64,000 nucleotides of DNA, from positions 58,927 to 122,926 of the forward strand of contig CAZHSI010000002.1 of NCBI GenBank assembly GCA_964535195.1, given 5' to 3'. The stretch comes from UBA9339 sp964535195. GTDB lineage: Bacteria > Pseudomonadota > Gammaproteobacteria > UBA9339. A model generated the notes under the pieces. It ran no database searches. It was not told the DNA's origin and saw nothing but the letters and a program-made list of their open reading frames with translations. Every line of letters begins with the position of its first letter. Within the stretch, counting starts at the first letter, position 1. The translations under genes and the position numbers were made by a program. This document shows, in pieces, positions 37,973 through 47,460 of the stretch.

Positions 37973-38884
37973 ATGCATGCAAATAAAACTGAAAAACGTC
38001 ACATCGAAATGCTTATAACTGCCTTTGGTGAAGATGTTATAAAACTATTACAAGATCCTGAGATTATCGAGATTATGCTTAACCCCGACGGTAAACTATG
38101 GACCGAATCATATGAAAAAGGGAAGTATTTTACTGGGATCATCTTTAACGCCAAGCAAGCTGCTAACGTTATTAAACTCTTAGCCGCCTATCATCAAGAA
38201 ATTGCTGATTACGATCATCCTGAAGTCTCCTGTGAACTGCCTGAAAGCGGCGCTAGATTTCAAGGTTGGTTACCACCGGTAACTGATGCACCAACATTCA
38301 CCATTCGTAAGCGTGCTACCCGTATTTTTACTCTAGAAAATTATGTTGCATCTGGCAGTATAAATGAAGAGCAAGCTAATCAGTTACGTCGCAATGTTGT
38401 TGAGCGTAAAAACATTTTAATTGCTGGTGGTACCTCTTCAGGCAAAACGACCTTTGCTAATGCTCTCTTAAATGAATTAAAAGAAACTACAGACCGTATT
38501 ATTGTGCTGGAAGACCTACCAGAACTACAAATTGCAGCTAACGACTGTGTAAAACTTACAACCACAAGTATCATTTCTATGCGAACGTTAGTTAAAGGAG
38601 TATTACGTATGCGCCCAGATCGTATCATTATTGGCGAGGTACGTGACGGCGCTGCGTTAGAATTACTCAAAGCCTGGAATACTGGACACCCAGGAGGCAT
38701 ATGCACTATCCATGCTAACAGCCCGGAAGCCACTATTTCAAGATTGGAAGACTTGGTACACGAAGTTGTTAGCGTTATTCCTACACGCCTTATTCAAGAA
38801 GCGATCGACGTTATTGTATTCATGCAACGCGACCACGCTGGCAAACATAAAGTGAATAGCATCACTGAACTAAAAGCATACTAG
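37973..38884 (+). CDS. trbB: Type IV secretion ATPase, TrbB/VirB11 family
   Basis: The 303-residue hexameric secretion ATPase has Walker A IAGGTSSGKTTFANALL (about 151-162), an Asp box IVLEDLPELQ, Walker B RPDRIIIGEVRDG and the His box GHPGGICTIHANS. It is the last gene of the operon, whereas in RP4 trbB is first. The stop codon overlaps a terminator hairpin. Confidence 0.95.
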   Translation: MHANKTEKRHIEMLITAFGEDVIKLLQDPEIIEIMLNPDGKLWTESYEKGKYFTGIIFNAKQAANVIKLLAAYHQEIADYDHPEVSCELPESGARFQGWLPPVTDAPTFTIRKRATRIFTLENYVASGSINEEQANQLRRNVVERKNILIAGGTSSGKTTFANALLNELKETTDRIIVLEDLPELQIAANDCVKLTTTSIISMRTLVKGVLRMRPDRIIIGEVRDGAALELLKAWNTGHPGGICTIHANSPEATISRLEDLVHEVVSVIPTRLIQEAIDVIVFMQRDHAGKHKVNSITELKAY

Positions 38885-38904
38885 AAAACAACAGTATGCT
38901 TTTA
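38871..38904. terminator. Terminator shared by the trb operon and csp gene
   Basis: TAAAAGCATAC (38871-38881) and GTATGCTTTTA (38894-38904) form an 11-bp stem with T-rich flanks on both strands, between the convergent trbB and csp genes. Confidence 0.65.
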
Positions 38905-38918
38905 TTTGACTAGCAAAC

Positions 38919-39131
38919 TTATTCAAGAGGAATTACGTCTTCTGCCTGAGGGCCTTTAGGACCTGACTTGACTGTAAATTCTACTTTTTGCCCTTCGTTT
39001 AATGAACGATAACCGTCCCCACGAATTGCACGGTAATGAACAAACACATCTTCTCCACCTTCTACTTGGATAAAGCCGTAACCTTTAGAAGCATTAAACC
39101 ACTTTACTATACCGGTAACACGATCTGACAT
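38919..39131 (-). CDS. Cold-shock-domain protein
   Basis: The 70-residue single CSD protein has RNP1 KGYGFIQVE and RNP2 DVFVHYRAI, the nucleic-acid-binding motifs of the CspA family, and KSGPKGPQAEDV at the end. It acts as an RNA chaperone. Which csp paralogue it is cannot be decided. Confidence 0.95.
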   Translation of the reverse strand: MSDRVTGIVKWFNASKGYGFIQVEGGEDVFVHYRAIRGDGYRSLNEGQKVEFTVKSGPKGPQAEDVIPLE

Positions 39132-39528
39132 AAATACTTTTCTCGCTAAAAATTTTAAAATAAACCCTGTAACAATTTGTTACAGCGATAGCATACTACC
39201 ATAGTTAGGAGACAAAGGAAAATGAAATTTTCAGACCACCCGGACCACCAACCTCATATAAAGCCCCCACCCTATTATATAATCTAAATTTCCTCGAAGC
39301 TTGCTTCGAGGACAAAGCAATGGGGGATAGTCACGGGGGAGAGGCGCAGCTCTCCCCCCTTGACCGAGCCACGAGGTTCATACACCACGTGGCGAGTCTA
39401 AACTTGATTCCCTCGTCTAGAGACATAAGCAAAGCAAAACCTACTTACCTCCGGTCAGGGGACATTTTTATGTCTGCCCCCTGACCAAAAAAATGCAGGC
39501 AAAACGACATGAAGCCTAGCCCAACATC
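39132..39528. other. Intergenic region between csp and hsp20
   Basis: It holds the csp leader, a complete inverted copy of the palindromic element (39281-39409) and a further stem-loop GGTCAGGGG/CCCCTGACC (39453-39486). No gene is seen. Confidence 0.6.
39281..39409 (-). repeat. Palindromic element, inverted complete copy
   Basis: AATCTAAATTT and TCCTCGAAGCTTGCTTCGAGGA (10-bp arms, TT loop) are followed by the GGGGGAGAG/CTCTCCCCC hairpin, a CCACGAGG.../CCACGTGG hairpin and CGAGTCTAAACTTGATT. This is the reverse complement of the copy at 47461. Confidence 0.88.
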
Positions 39529-39966
39529 CTATTCCTGTACCTCGATTTTCCTAGTAATGCTTTTATCCGACTTAGGAATGGTAACAAATAACACACCATG
39601 TTTGCTTGTTGCTGCAATTTTATCACCATCAACCATATCGGGTAACATAATACGACGGTAAAAAGATCCCTTAGAGCGCTCATAACGAATAAAATTATCT
39701 TTTTTCTCCCTATGCTCGCTTTCCTTTTCCCCTTTAATAATTAAGGTATTACGATCTAAGTTAATGTTAATATTTTTAGGGTCGACTCCCGGCACATCTA
39801 CTTTAACCACAAACTGCTTAGCTTCTTCCACAATATCAACTTTAGGTTGCCAATCACTAGTTTCAATAATAGAAGAATCGAGGTTCTGGCTAAGCATACG
39901 ATTAAACTCTTTTTCTATATCACCAAAAACTGGTACCAAAGAAAATGAACGCATTATATTTGACAT
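39529..39966 (-). CDS. Small heat-shock protein, Hsp20/alpha-crystallin family
   Basis: ATG 39966, behind AGGAGG, gives 145 residues; the longer frame adds 16 residues that do not belong. The alpha-crystallin domain has DWQPKVDIVEEAKQFVVKVD, DVPGVDPKNI, GSFYRRIMLP and the conserved GVLFVTIPK. It is an ATP-independent holdase for unfolded proteins. Confidence 0.93.
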   Translation of the reverse strand: MSNIMRSFSLVPVFGDIEKEFNRMLSQNLDSSIIETSDWQPKVDIVEEAKQFVVKVDVPGVDPKNININLDRNTLIIKGEKESEHREKKDNFIRYERSKGSFYRRIMLPDMVDGDKIAATSKHGVLFVTIPKSDKSITRKIEVQE

Positions 39967-40271
39967 ATTTCCTCCTGTTTTTTTCAGAAAAACCCTCAAG
40001 AATGGCAAAATCACCTATGCAAATAACCACAATAGTATATATAGTGGCTGAACTTACAGATTCAAGGGTCAAAAACCTGGGGCAAATCCCAACAACTGAC
40101 AATAAAAATATACTATTAGTCATAGAGTTAGTTGTAATTCAAGTTTAGACTCGCTACGTGGTATGCCCCCCCCTATTGACTATCCCCATTGCCCTGCCCT
40201 CGAAGCAAGCTTCGAGGAAGTTTAGATTATAACTGCTGTTAGGATTTGGCCCCTTGTTGTATAATTTGGCC
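39967..40271. other. Divergent intergenic region between hsp20 and relA
   Basis: The region holds promoters for both genes and a shortened palindromic element (40136-40229). A perfect TATAAT at 40260-40265 ends only six bases before the chosen relA ATG. It has no good -35 and would imply a nearly leaderless transcript. No classical heat-shock promoter could be assigned. Confidence 0.45.
40136..40229 (+). repeat. Palindromic element, shortened copy
   Basis: AATTCAAGTTTAGACTCG, half of the first hairpin (CTACGTGG), a collapsed middle and an intact last hairpin CCTCGAAGCAAGCTTCGAGG, then AAGTTTAGATT. The middle hairpin has been lost. Confidence 0.8.
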
Positions 40272-42461
40272 ATGGAAACACCATCGTTAGAATCCTGGCT
40301 ACAAAAAATCAAACATGAGTTAAAGCCTATTGATTACGAGACAATCACACAAGTAATCACACTAGTACAACTAGTTAGCAACAGTAAGCCCGCGGCAATT
40401 ACTCCATCATATCTAACTCAGGGTTTAATGGCCGCAGATATATTACATCAGTTAAATTTAGACGGCCCCACCCTAGCCGCTGCGATTCTTCACTGTAGTT
40501 TTCACACTACTGGTTTAACCTTAGAAGACATCAAGGAACATTTAGGAGATGAAATAGCAAAACTAATTCGTGGCACCGAACAAATGGCTAGCATCAGTGA
40601 GCTTCATCAAAATATGCTACATAGTTCTAACTATCAACACAATGTCGATAATATTAGAAAAATGCTTCTTGCCATGGTTGATGATATCCGCGTAGTTTTA
40701 ATCAAAATTGCCGAACACTTGAGTATTTTACGTAGTGCTAACGTATTAGCAGACAGCCTAAAAAGAAAGCTCGCCACCGAAACCATGGCAATTTATGCGC
40801 CGCTTACCAATCGTCTTGGCATCGCGCAACTAAAATGGGAACTTGAAGATTTGTCATTCCGTTACCTTGAACCAGAAAAATATGAAGAAATAGAAAGCTC
40901 TTTAAAACAACGTTTCCCTGAATATCGTGAGTACCTAAAAAAAGCAGTAACGACACTAGAAGAGTTATTAGCGAATTCCGAGGTAAAAAACTTTCAAGTA
41001 ACTGGTCGCACTAAACATATTTATAGTATCTATCGCAAAATGATACGAAAAAAAACTGGGCTTGATGGCATCTATGATGTTAGCGCCTTACGTATTTTTG
41101 TCCCCACTATTGTCGATTGTTATACAGTCTTAAGCTTAGTGCATAACACTTGGCAATATATCCCGACGGAGTTTGATGATTACATTGCCGCACCTAAACC
41201 TAACGGTTATCGCTCAATTCATACCGCCGTTTATGGACCACAAAATCGAATAATCGAAATCCAAATTCGCTCTTATGATATGCACCGCCAAGCAGAACTA
41301 GGTATTGCTGCACATTGGGTGTATAAAGAGGGAAAATCAGACTCTAGTCATCAGACATCAAATAATCTCTATCATGCTAAATTGGCTTGGTTACGCGAAG
41401 TAATGGATTGGCAACAAGAAATAACTAACGCCCAAAAAATTCCCATCAATCTTCAACAAGTATTCAACGAATATGTGTATGTTTTCACTCCCGAAGGGGA
41501 TCTGCTAGAGCTACCCCAAGGCGCCACTCCACTTGATTTTGCTTATCATTTGCATAGCGAACTTGGCCACCGTTCTGCGGGTGCAAAAATCAACAATAAT
41601 ATTGTTCCTCTTACCTATACCTTAAAAACCGGTGATAACGTAAAAATATTAACTACTAAAGATGGCCACCCCAGCCGCGACTGGTTAATTCCTAGTTTAG
41701 GCTTCTTACATACCTCTCGTGCCCGCTCTAAGGTCTTACATTGGTTTAGAAAACAAAATCAAGAACATAAAGTTATGCAAGGACAGGAGTTATTAAATAA
41801 AGAAACTAAACGCCTAAACTTAAATAAACTTGATCTAAAAATTGCTGCGGATAAGCTACACTTTAAAAATCCGAATGATCTTCTGGCGGCATTAGGCAGC
41901 GGTGATTTAAAGTTTAATAGTTTGCTAAACGCCCTAAATCTTGGGGTAGAAAAAACTACGCCTGAATCATCAATAGATCTTACGTTAGTGAAATCCCTTA
42001 AAGGGCACCATACTCCCGACATCAATATTCAAGGGGTAGGCAATTTACTGGTGTATACTGCTAGCTGCTGTAAGCCCATCCCTGATGAAAAAATTATTGG
42101 TTATATTACTCATGGTAGAGGGGTATCAATCCATCGCACTAACTGTCTAAACGCTTTGCACACACAGAAATTTCACCCAGAACGTTTTATTGTCGTCTCG
42201 TGGAATAAAAAAACCGAAAACAAATACCCCGTTGATATTATAGTTAAGGCTTTTAATCGTCCAGGGCTAGTACGCGATATCACTAATGCTATAGCTGACG
42301 CTGAGTTATCGGTTTTGGGACTAAATTTTACAGTTGATAAAAAAGAGCAGATAGCAACCATTAGAATCACCGTTGAAATTTCTGGACTGCAACCACTAAG
42401 TAATATTTTGGTTAAAATAAGCAAGCTACCAAATATTATTGAGGTATATCGTAGTGACTAA
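40272..42461 (+). CDS. relA: (p)ppGpp synthetase, RelA type
   Basis: Taking ATG 40272, the protein has 729 residues in the order HD-like, synthetase, TGS and ACT domains. The hydrolase His-Asp pair is replaced (LAAAILHCSFHTTG), so (p)ppGpp hydrolysis should be absent. The synthetase domain is intact, with GRTKHIYSIYRKM, TEFDDYIAAPKPNGYRSIHT and EIQIRSYDMHRQAELGIAAHW. EFDD is the acidic EXDD form of RelA; SpoT-like bifunctional enzymes have RXKD. A ribosome-linked stringent-response role follows. No hydrolase is encoded in this window. A TTG start 18 bases upstream is possible. Confidence 0.92.
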   Translation: METPSLESWLQKIKHELKPIDYETITQVITLVQLVSNSKPAAITPSYLTQGLMAADILHQLNLDGPTLAAAILHCSFHTTGLTLEDIKEHLGDEIAKLIRGTEQMASISELHQNMLHSSNYQHNVDNIRKMLLAMVDDIRVVLIKIAEHLSILRSANVLADSLKRKLATETMAIYAPLTNRLGIAQLKWELEDLSFRYLEPEKYEEIESSLKQRFPEYREYLKKAVTTLEELLANSEVKNFQVTGRTKHIYSIYRKMIRKKTGLDGIYDVSALRIFVPTIVDCYTVLSLVHNTWQYIPTEFDDYIAAPKPNGYRSIHTAVYGPQNRIIEIQIRSYDMHRQAELGIAAHWVYKEGKSDSSHQTSNNLYHAKLAWLREVMDWQQEITNAQKIPINLQQVFNEYVYVFTPEGDLLELPQGATPLDFAYHLHSELGHRSAGAKINNNIVPLTYTLKTGDNVKILTTKDGHPSRDWLIPSLGFLHTSRARSKVLHWFRKQNQEHKVMQGQELLNKETKRLNLNKLDLKIAADKLHFKNPNDLLAALGSGDLKFNSLLNALNLGVEKTTPESSIDLTLVKSLKGHHTPDINIQGVGNLLVYTASCCKPIPDEKIIGYITHGRGVSIHRTNCLNALHTQKFHPERFIVVSWNKKTENKYPVDIIVKAFNRPGLVRDITNAIADAELSVLGLNFTVDKKEQIATIRITVEISGLQPLSNILVKISKLPNIIEVYRSD

Positions 42462-42495
42462 ATCTAAATGCTGTACATGATACCATTTTAGATTA
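42462..42495. terminator. Bidirectional terminator-like hairpin
   Basis: AATCTAAATG (42462-42471) pairs with CATTTTAGATT (42485-42495) with one bulge, between convergent relA and the symporter gene. The stem is AT-rich and weak. Confidence 0.35.
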
Positions 42496-42505
42496 CTTAC
42501 TCACC

Positions 42506-43741
42506 TTAATGCTTAGTTATGCGACGCCGTAAAACCTGGCTAACTACGATTACACCACATATATTACCAAAAATATTTACTACGGTTCTAAACCGATCGA
42601 GAATCCTATCAAGCGGCAATAGCACCGAAATAGCATTAAGTGGCACATTAACTATTTTGAATACTACCACCAAACTAACTAAACTAGTTTCAGGGATACC
42701 GCCCTCTGCCATCCCACCTAAAATACTTGCGAGCGCCACTAAAATTTGCTGTGACAATGATAAGTCAACCCCCAATATTTGCGAAAAAAACAGGGCCGCA
42801 GCCACCTCATACATCATCATTCCACCAATATTAATTGAGGCACATATTGGTAACATAAACCTAGTTACTGTTGGATCAGATTGCAAATTATCTGCCACAT
42901 GCATTGCTGTCGGCAACGTCGCCACCGAACTTGAAGTGGCAAATGCTGTCGAAAAAACTGGGATATTATTTTTTAGGATATGCCACGGGCTTTGCGAACT
43001 CATAATCACAGCAAAAATTAACTGCCATAAAGCATGAAGCAATAAACCTAGAACTAACACTAACACAAACATCATTAGGGCGGTAAGACTACTTTCTAAC
43101 TGACCAGAGGCACTGGCAGCGGCAATCCCAACCCCAACCAAAGCAAAAATACCAAGTGGAGATAATAACATCACCCCATGTAAACAGCTATTAGAGACAT
43201 CACGTACAGCTGTACATATTTTAGTAATAGGTTCGGCACCTACACCAACAATCGAACAACCAACACCAAACATGGTGGAAAAAATTACTACGGGTAATAA
43301 ATCAAATTTGGCTAATGAATCAAAAATATTATGGGGAATAATCGCCGATAAAAAGTTAGCTAAGCTTAAACTACTCGTATTAGTGGCGCTATATTCACTG
43401 CCCTGTAAAATTAAATTTGGATCAACCCCGGTGCCAGCTGCAAATAGATTAAATAAAAGCAAAGCGATTGTAACTGCCATCACTTCACTACATAACATAT
43501 AACCAGCTGCACCCTGCACTAAAGATTTTAGATCACCCAGGTTTTTTCTCATATTGCCCAAGGTAACAATTAAAGTAGAAGAAATTAGCGGTAAAGCAAA
43601 CAATTTCAATAAATTAATAAAAATATCACCTAAAAACTTAATACTAGTAAATAAATTTGGTGCACATATTCCTAAAAAAATTGAGAGCGCTACACTAATT
43701 AAAATGAGCGGGGTATTATACTTCTTCAGTAGTTTTATCAT
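42506..43741 (-). CDS. Dicarboxylate/amino acid:cation symporter (DAACS family)
   Basis: From ATG 43741 the protein has 411 residues and 8-10 membrane segments. Family motifs include PTAMHVADNL (near the HP1 loop), GGMAEGGIPETSL (HP2) and LDRILDRFRTVVNIFGN (TM8, substrate and Na+ site). Relatives import glutamate, aspartate, succinate or serine/threonine; the exact substrate is not resolved. The ATG overlaps the TGA of the upstream FosA-like gene (ATGA), so translation should be coupled. Confidence 0.9.
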   Translation of the reverse strand: MIKLLKKYNTPLILISVALSIFLGICAPNLFTSIKFLGDIFINLLKLFALPLISSTLIVTLGNMRKNLGDLKSLVQGAAGYMLCSEVMAVTIALLLFNLFAAGTGVDPNLILQGSEYSATNTSSLSLANFLSAIIPHNIFDSLAKFDLLPVVIFSTMFGVGCSIVGVGAEPITKICTAVRDVSNSCLHGVMLLSPLGIFALVGVGIAAASASGQLESSLTALMMFVLVLVLGLLLHALWQLIFAVIMSSQSPWHILKNNIPVFSTAFATSSSVATLPTAMHVADNLQSDPTVTRFMLPICASINIGGMMMYEVAAALFFSQILGVDLSLSQQILVALASILGGMAEGGIPETSLVSLVVVFKIVNVPLNAISVLLPLDRILDRFRTVVNIFGNICGVIVVSQVLRRRITKH

Positions 43742-44154
43742 ATAAACCATTCCACATTTTGCCAATCACCAGGATAAGCTTTCTTAACTTTAACCCTCTC
43801 TTGCCAATTACTAACATGCAGTTCAAGTTTATGGCCATCAGGATCTAAAAAATAGAGTGAAGCCCCGGGTGAAGTATTATCTTTGAAAACTTTTACATCC
43901 GAATTAATAATTTTAGATGACATTACTGCAAACTTCTTAGAATCAACAGTAAAAGCATAATGGGTATAGCAAGGGTTGGGACGATCCTGACGCTTGGGAT
44001 CAACATTAAGACAAAACCAAAACTCGCCCACTAAAAAATAAGCTCCCCGATCCCATTTCACCAAAGGTTTAAGCCCCAGCATCTCACGATAAAATACAAA
44101 GGATTTTTCAAGATCGGTAATAGCTAAGGTAACATGATTCATGCCAATTATCAT
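43738..44154 (-). CDS. FosA-like glyoxalase-fold enzyme (fosfomycin glutathione transferase family)
   Basis: ATG 44154 gives 138 residues, the length of FosA (about 135-141). MNHVTLAITDLEKS with the metal His, YTHYAFTV with the second His and FLDPDGHKLELHV with the metal Glu form the FosA metal triad. VFKDN, TSPGASLYF and NWQERVK hold the Lys, Ser, Tyr and Arg residues used for K+ and fosfomycin binding. It probably inactivates fosfomycin using glutathione, but a related detoxification role is possible. It lies 10 bases after yajQ and is translationally coupled to the symporter. Confidence 0.85.
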   Translation of the reverse strand: MIIGMNHVTLAITDLEKSFVFYREMLGLKPLVKWDRGAYFLVGEFWFCLNVDPKRQDRPNPCYTHYAFTVDSKKFAVMSSKIINSDVKVFKDNTSPGASLYFLDPDGHKLELHVSNWQERVKVKKAYPGDWQNVEWFI

Positions 44155-44164
44155 CAGCCACCCT

Positions 44165-44647
44165 TCAATCCCGAAAGTTCTCAAATTGAATCGGCACACC
44201 TAAATCACTCTTACGCATTAGCGCCATTATTGCTTGTAAATCATCTTTTTTCTTACTGGTAACCCGTACATGATCGCCCATAATACTCGACTGTACTTTG
44301 ACTGGGGATTCTTTAATCAGTTTATTAATTTTTTTACCAGCCTCATGATCGATCCCATACTTAATGGTTACCTTTTGTCTTGCTTCATGTAGACTTTCTT
44401 GAATTTCACCACGCTCTAAACAAGCTAGATCAATCCCACGCTTAGCGAGTTTTGGCTCCAAAATTTGCTGCATCTGTTGTAATTGGAACTTATTCGGCGC
44501 AAATAATGTAATAATATTCTCAGCCAACTCAAAATGAGCATTGGTATCCTTAAAATCAAATCTAGTTTTAACTTCACGATTAGCTTGATCAACCGCATTG
44601 GTTGCTTCGTGATGATCAATTTTAGATACTATATCGAAGGATGGCAT
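44165..44647 (-). CDS. yajQ: YajQ family nucleotide-binding protein
   Basis: The 160-residue protein begins MPSFDIVSKIDHHEATNAVD and ends RKSDLGVPIQFENFRD, both hallmarks of YajQ. Two RNP-like folds form a binding site reported in relatives to bind cyclic di-GMP. GGAG precedes the ATG. It is first in a short transcript with the FosA-like and symporter genes. Confidence 0.96.
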   Translation of the reverse strand: MPSFDIVSKIDHHEATNAVDQANREVKTRFDFKDTNAHFELAENIITLFAPNKFQLQQMQQILEPKLAKRGIDLACLERGEIQESLHEARQKVTIKYGIDHEAGKKINKLIKESPVKVQSSIMGDHVRVTSKKKDDLQAIMALMRKSDLGVPIQFENFRD

Positions 44648-44724
44648 AAGTTTGCTCCATAGTTTATGGTTATTACAAAGTATACAATAATACGTTACTC
44701 ACCATAGGTTTCAACTTTTAGGTT

Positions 44725-44743
44725 AAAAAAAGCCCGTGGGGCT
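44725..44743 (-). terminator. Rho-independent terminator of mgtA
   Basis: On the minus strand AGCCC-CAC-GGGCT is followed by seven T residues, about 75 bases beyond the mgtA stop. Confidence 0.75.
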
Positions 44744-44818
44744 AAATTCTGATAGTCTAACCGAAGCCGCATGCTTTTTGCGAGGCGCAGAGCTAGGGTT
44801 TGACATGTAAAATTGTAA

Positions 44819-47398
44819 CTATTCCCCAAATTTATGCACAAACCAGTGTTTTACCAACTGAGTTAGCACGATATACGAAAACAATACCCCCCCAAGGAAT
44901 AACCAATACAAAGGGGGCAATGCCACAAACCCCAAGGTTTTTGCCAAAGGTGAGAATGGTAACCAAGCACCAATCACTACAACAATCAAAGAGGTGGCGA
45001 TTAATGGCAGGCTAGCGCGGCTTTCGATAAAAGGGATTTTATTGGTACGAATAATATGAATAATTAAGGTTTGCGTAAAAATCGACTCCACAAACCAACC
45101 AGCTTGAAACAAGGCCGGATTGTGCCAACAATTAAAAACATAAAGCATAATAAAAAATGTTACATAATCAAAAATTGAACTAATTGGCCCAACAAATAGG
45201 ATAAAATGTTTAATTTCATTAATTGCCCATTTACGTGGCTTGCTCAACCAATCAGCATCTACTTCGTCAGTGGGAATAGTAGTCTGCGAAAAGTCATAAA
45301 GTAAGTTATTGGTTAAAATCTGGAGGGGCAACATCGGTAAAAAAGGCAAAAAGATACTGGCACCAAGTACGCTAAACATATTACCAAAATTAGAGCTTGC
45401 AGCCATTTTAATATACTTTATGATATTACCAAAAACCTTTCGCCCCTCTCGTACCCCTTGTTCTAATATCAGTAAACTCGTTTCTAATAAAATAATATCG
45501 GATGATTCTTTGGCAATATCTACCGCACTATCTACAGAAATCCCAACATCCGCAGCCTTGAGCGCTGGAGCATCATTGATCCCATCACCCAAGAATCCTA
45601 TAATGTGCCCCTTAACCTGAAGAGCACGAATAATCCGCTCTTTATGCATCGGCGAAAGTTTAGCAAATAGATTAGTTTGGCTTGCAACCGCAGCAAGCTC
45701 CGCATCACTCATTGCCTCAATTTGTGGACCAAGCAAAACATAGTCAGCAGTAATACCAACTTTTTTACAAATATAGGTAGTAACAATTTCATTATCACCA
45801 GTAAGAATTTTTACATTAACATTCAAACTAGCTAACCGCCGTAAAGTTTCAGCAACCGTAGCTTTGGGCGGGTCTAAAAAAGCTAAAAACCCAAGTAAAG
45901 TAAGACTGGACTCATCTTGAACTGTATATACCTCGTTCGCCGAAACTGGCATTTTCTTATAAGCAATAGCTATAACCCGATAACCCTCCATATTCAACCC
46001 AGCAGTTATTTGTCTACTTTTATTAGTATGTTCCGATAAAATCGGCACAACCTCATTGCCAAGTTTGATATGGGTACACGCGCTCATTAATTCTTCTACA
46101 GCACCCTTACAAATTAAAATGCGCGACCCAGCAATATCCTCTACTACTACCGACATCCGACGTCTTACAAAATCAAAAGGAATTTCATCAATCTTATGAT
46201 ATTTCTCTTTGGCTTTAAGCTGCTCCTCTAAATCTTCGTGATCAAGAATAGCATCATCAAGAATGTTTTTTAGTCCAGTATGATAATAACTATTAAGATA
46301 GCCATAATGGAGAACTACCGCATCAGGTTCACCACAAGCATCTAGATGTTTTTCAAGGACAACTTTCCCTTGCGTGATCGTACCGGTTTTATCAGTACAA
46401 AGAATATCCATCGCCCCAAAGTTTTGAATGGAGTTTAAACACTTAACGATAGCTTTTTTGCGCGCCATTATCAGCGCGCCTTTAGAAAGATTAACCGTAA
46501 CAATCATCGGTAACATTTCCGGAGTTAATCCCACTGCTACAGCCAAAGCAAATAAAAACGCCTCAAGCCAACCGTGTCGCATCCCGTTTACTAAAAAAAC
46601 AACCGGCACCATAATCACGATAAAGCGAATCATCAACCACGTAAACTGGTTAACTCCTTTATCAAAATTAGTTAGGTGGCGCTCATTAACAATGAGCGAG
46701 GCAAGAGCCCCGAAGTAAGTTTTATCACTAGTCCCAATAACTACCGCTGTCCCCGAACCACTTACAACGTTCGATCCCAAAAAACAAATATTAGATAATT
46801 CAAATGGATTTTTAATATCAGGAGCAATGATCCCAGCTTTTTTTTCCACCGCCAAAGACTCTCCGGTAAGCGCTACTTGATTAACGAAAAGATCTTTCGC
46901 AGCAAGAATTCTCACGTCAGCAGGCACCATGTCACCAGCAGAAAGTCGAATAATATCACCAGGTACGATTTTTTTAAGGGGTATTTCTCGTTCTTCACCA
47001 CCCCTAACTACCGTAGCAGTATTGGTTACCATGGCACGAAGCTTGCTCGCTGCATCATCAGCACGCTTCTCTTGATAAAAACGTAACACCACCCCCACCG
47101 CCACCATCGCAAAAATAACAATCGTAGCTCGCAAATCACCGGTTAAAAAAGAGACCACCCCTAGAACCATCAGCAAAAGTACCAAGGGGTTGTTGATATT
47201 ATCGAGTAATCGCTGCCAGACTGATATATGTTTTTCCCGCGCCACCACATTAAAACCACAACGCTTTAACCGGGAACGAGCTTTAGTTTCACTTAAACCC
47301 AATAACTGCGATTTTAAGCCTGCAAGTACGACACTAGCTTCAGTATGCGCTTTTTCTAATAGCTGATGAGCAATATCCTTTTCAAGAGTAAGTTTCAT
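44819..47398 (-). CDS. mgtA: Magnesium-translocating P-type ATPase
   Basis: The 859-residue P3B-type ATPase has the phosphorylation motif LCTDKTGTIT near residue 335, TGES in the actuator domain, KGAVEEL in the nucleotide-binding domain and GDGINDAPALKAADVGIS in the hinge. YLNSYYHTGLKN and the ten-helix pattern are typical of MgtA/MgtB. It imports Mg2+ when external Mg2+ is low, a common need inside vacuoles. AAGGGG precedes the start. No obvious Mg2+-sensing leader ORF was recognised. Confidence 0.94.
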   Translation of the reverse strand: MKLTLEKDIAHQLLEKAHTEASVVLAGLKSQLLGLSETKARSRLKRCGFNVVAREKHISVWQRLLDNINNPLVLLLMVLGVVSFLTGDLRATIVIFAMVAVGVVLRFYQEKRADDAASKLRAMVTNTATVVRGGEEREIPLKKIVPGDIIRLSAGDMVPADVRILAAKDLFVNQVALTGESLAVEKKAGIIAPDIKNPFELSNICFLGSNVVSGSGTAVVIGTSDKTYFGALASLIVNERHLTNFDKGVNQFTWLMIRFIVIMVPVVFLVNGMRHGWLEAFLFALAVAVGLTPEMLPMIVTVNLSKGALIMARKKAIVKCLNSIQNFGAMDILCTDKTGTITQGKVVLEKHLDACGEPDAVVLHYGYLNSYYHTGLKNILDDAILDHEDLEEQLKAKEKYHKIDEIPFDFVRRRMSVVVEDIAGSRILICKGAVEELMSACTHIKLGNEVVPILSEHTNKSRQITAGLNMEGYRVIAIAYKKMPVSANEVYTVQDESSLTLLGFLAFLDPPKATVAETLRRLASLNVNVKILTGDNEIVTTYICKKVGITADYVLLGPQIEAMSDAELAAVASQTNLFAKLSPMHKERIIRALQVKGHIIGFLGDGINDAPALKAADVGISVDSAVDIAKESSDIILLETSLLILEQGVREGRKVFGNIIKYIKMAASSNFGNMFSVLGASIFLPFLPMLPLQILTNNLLYDFSQTTIPTDEVDADWLSKPRKWAINEIKHFILFVGPISSIFDYVTFFIMLYVFNCWHNPALFQAGWFVESIFTQTLIIHIIRTNKIPFIESRASLPLIATSLIVVVIGAWLPFSPLAKTLGFVALPPLYWLFLGGVLFSYIVLTQLVKHWFVHKFGE

Positions 47399-47460
47399 TA
47401 GACCCCTTTCGCAGCCAAGTATTTTGGCAAAATCCTATAAGGGCAACGCAGCACCAATTT

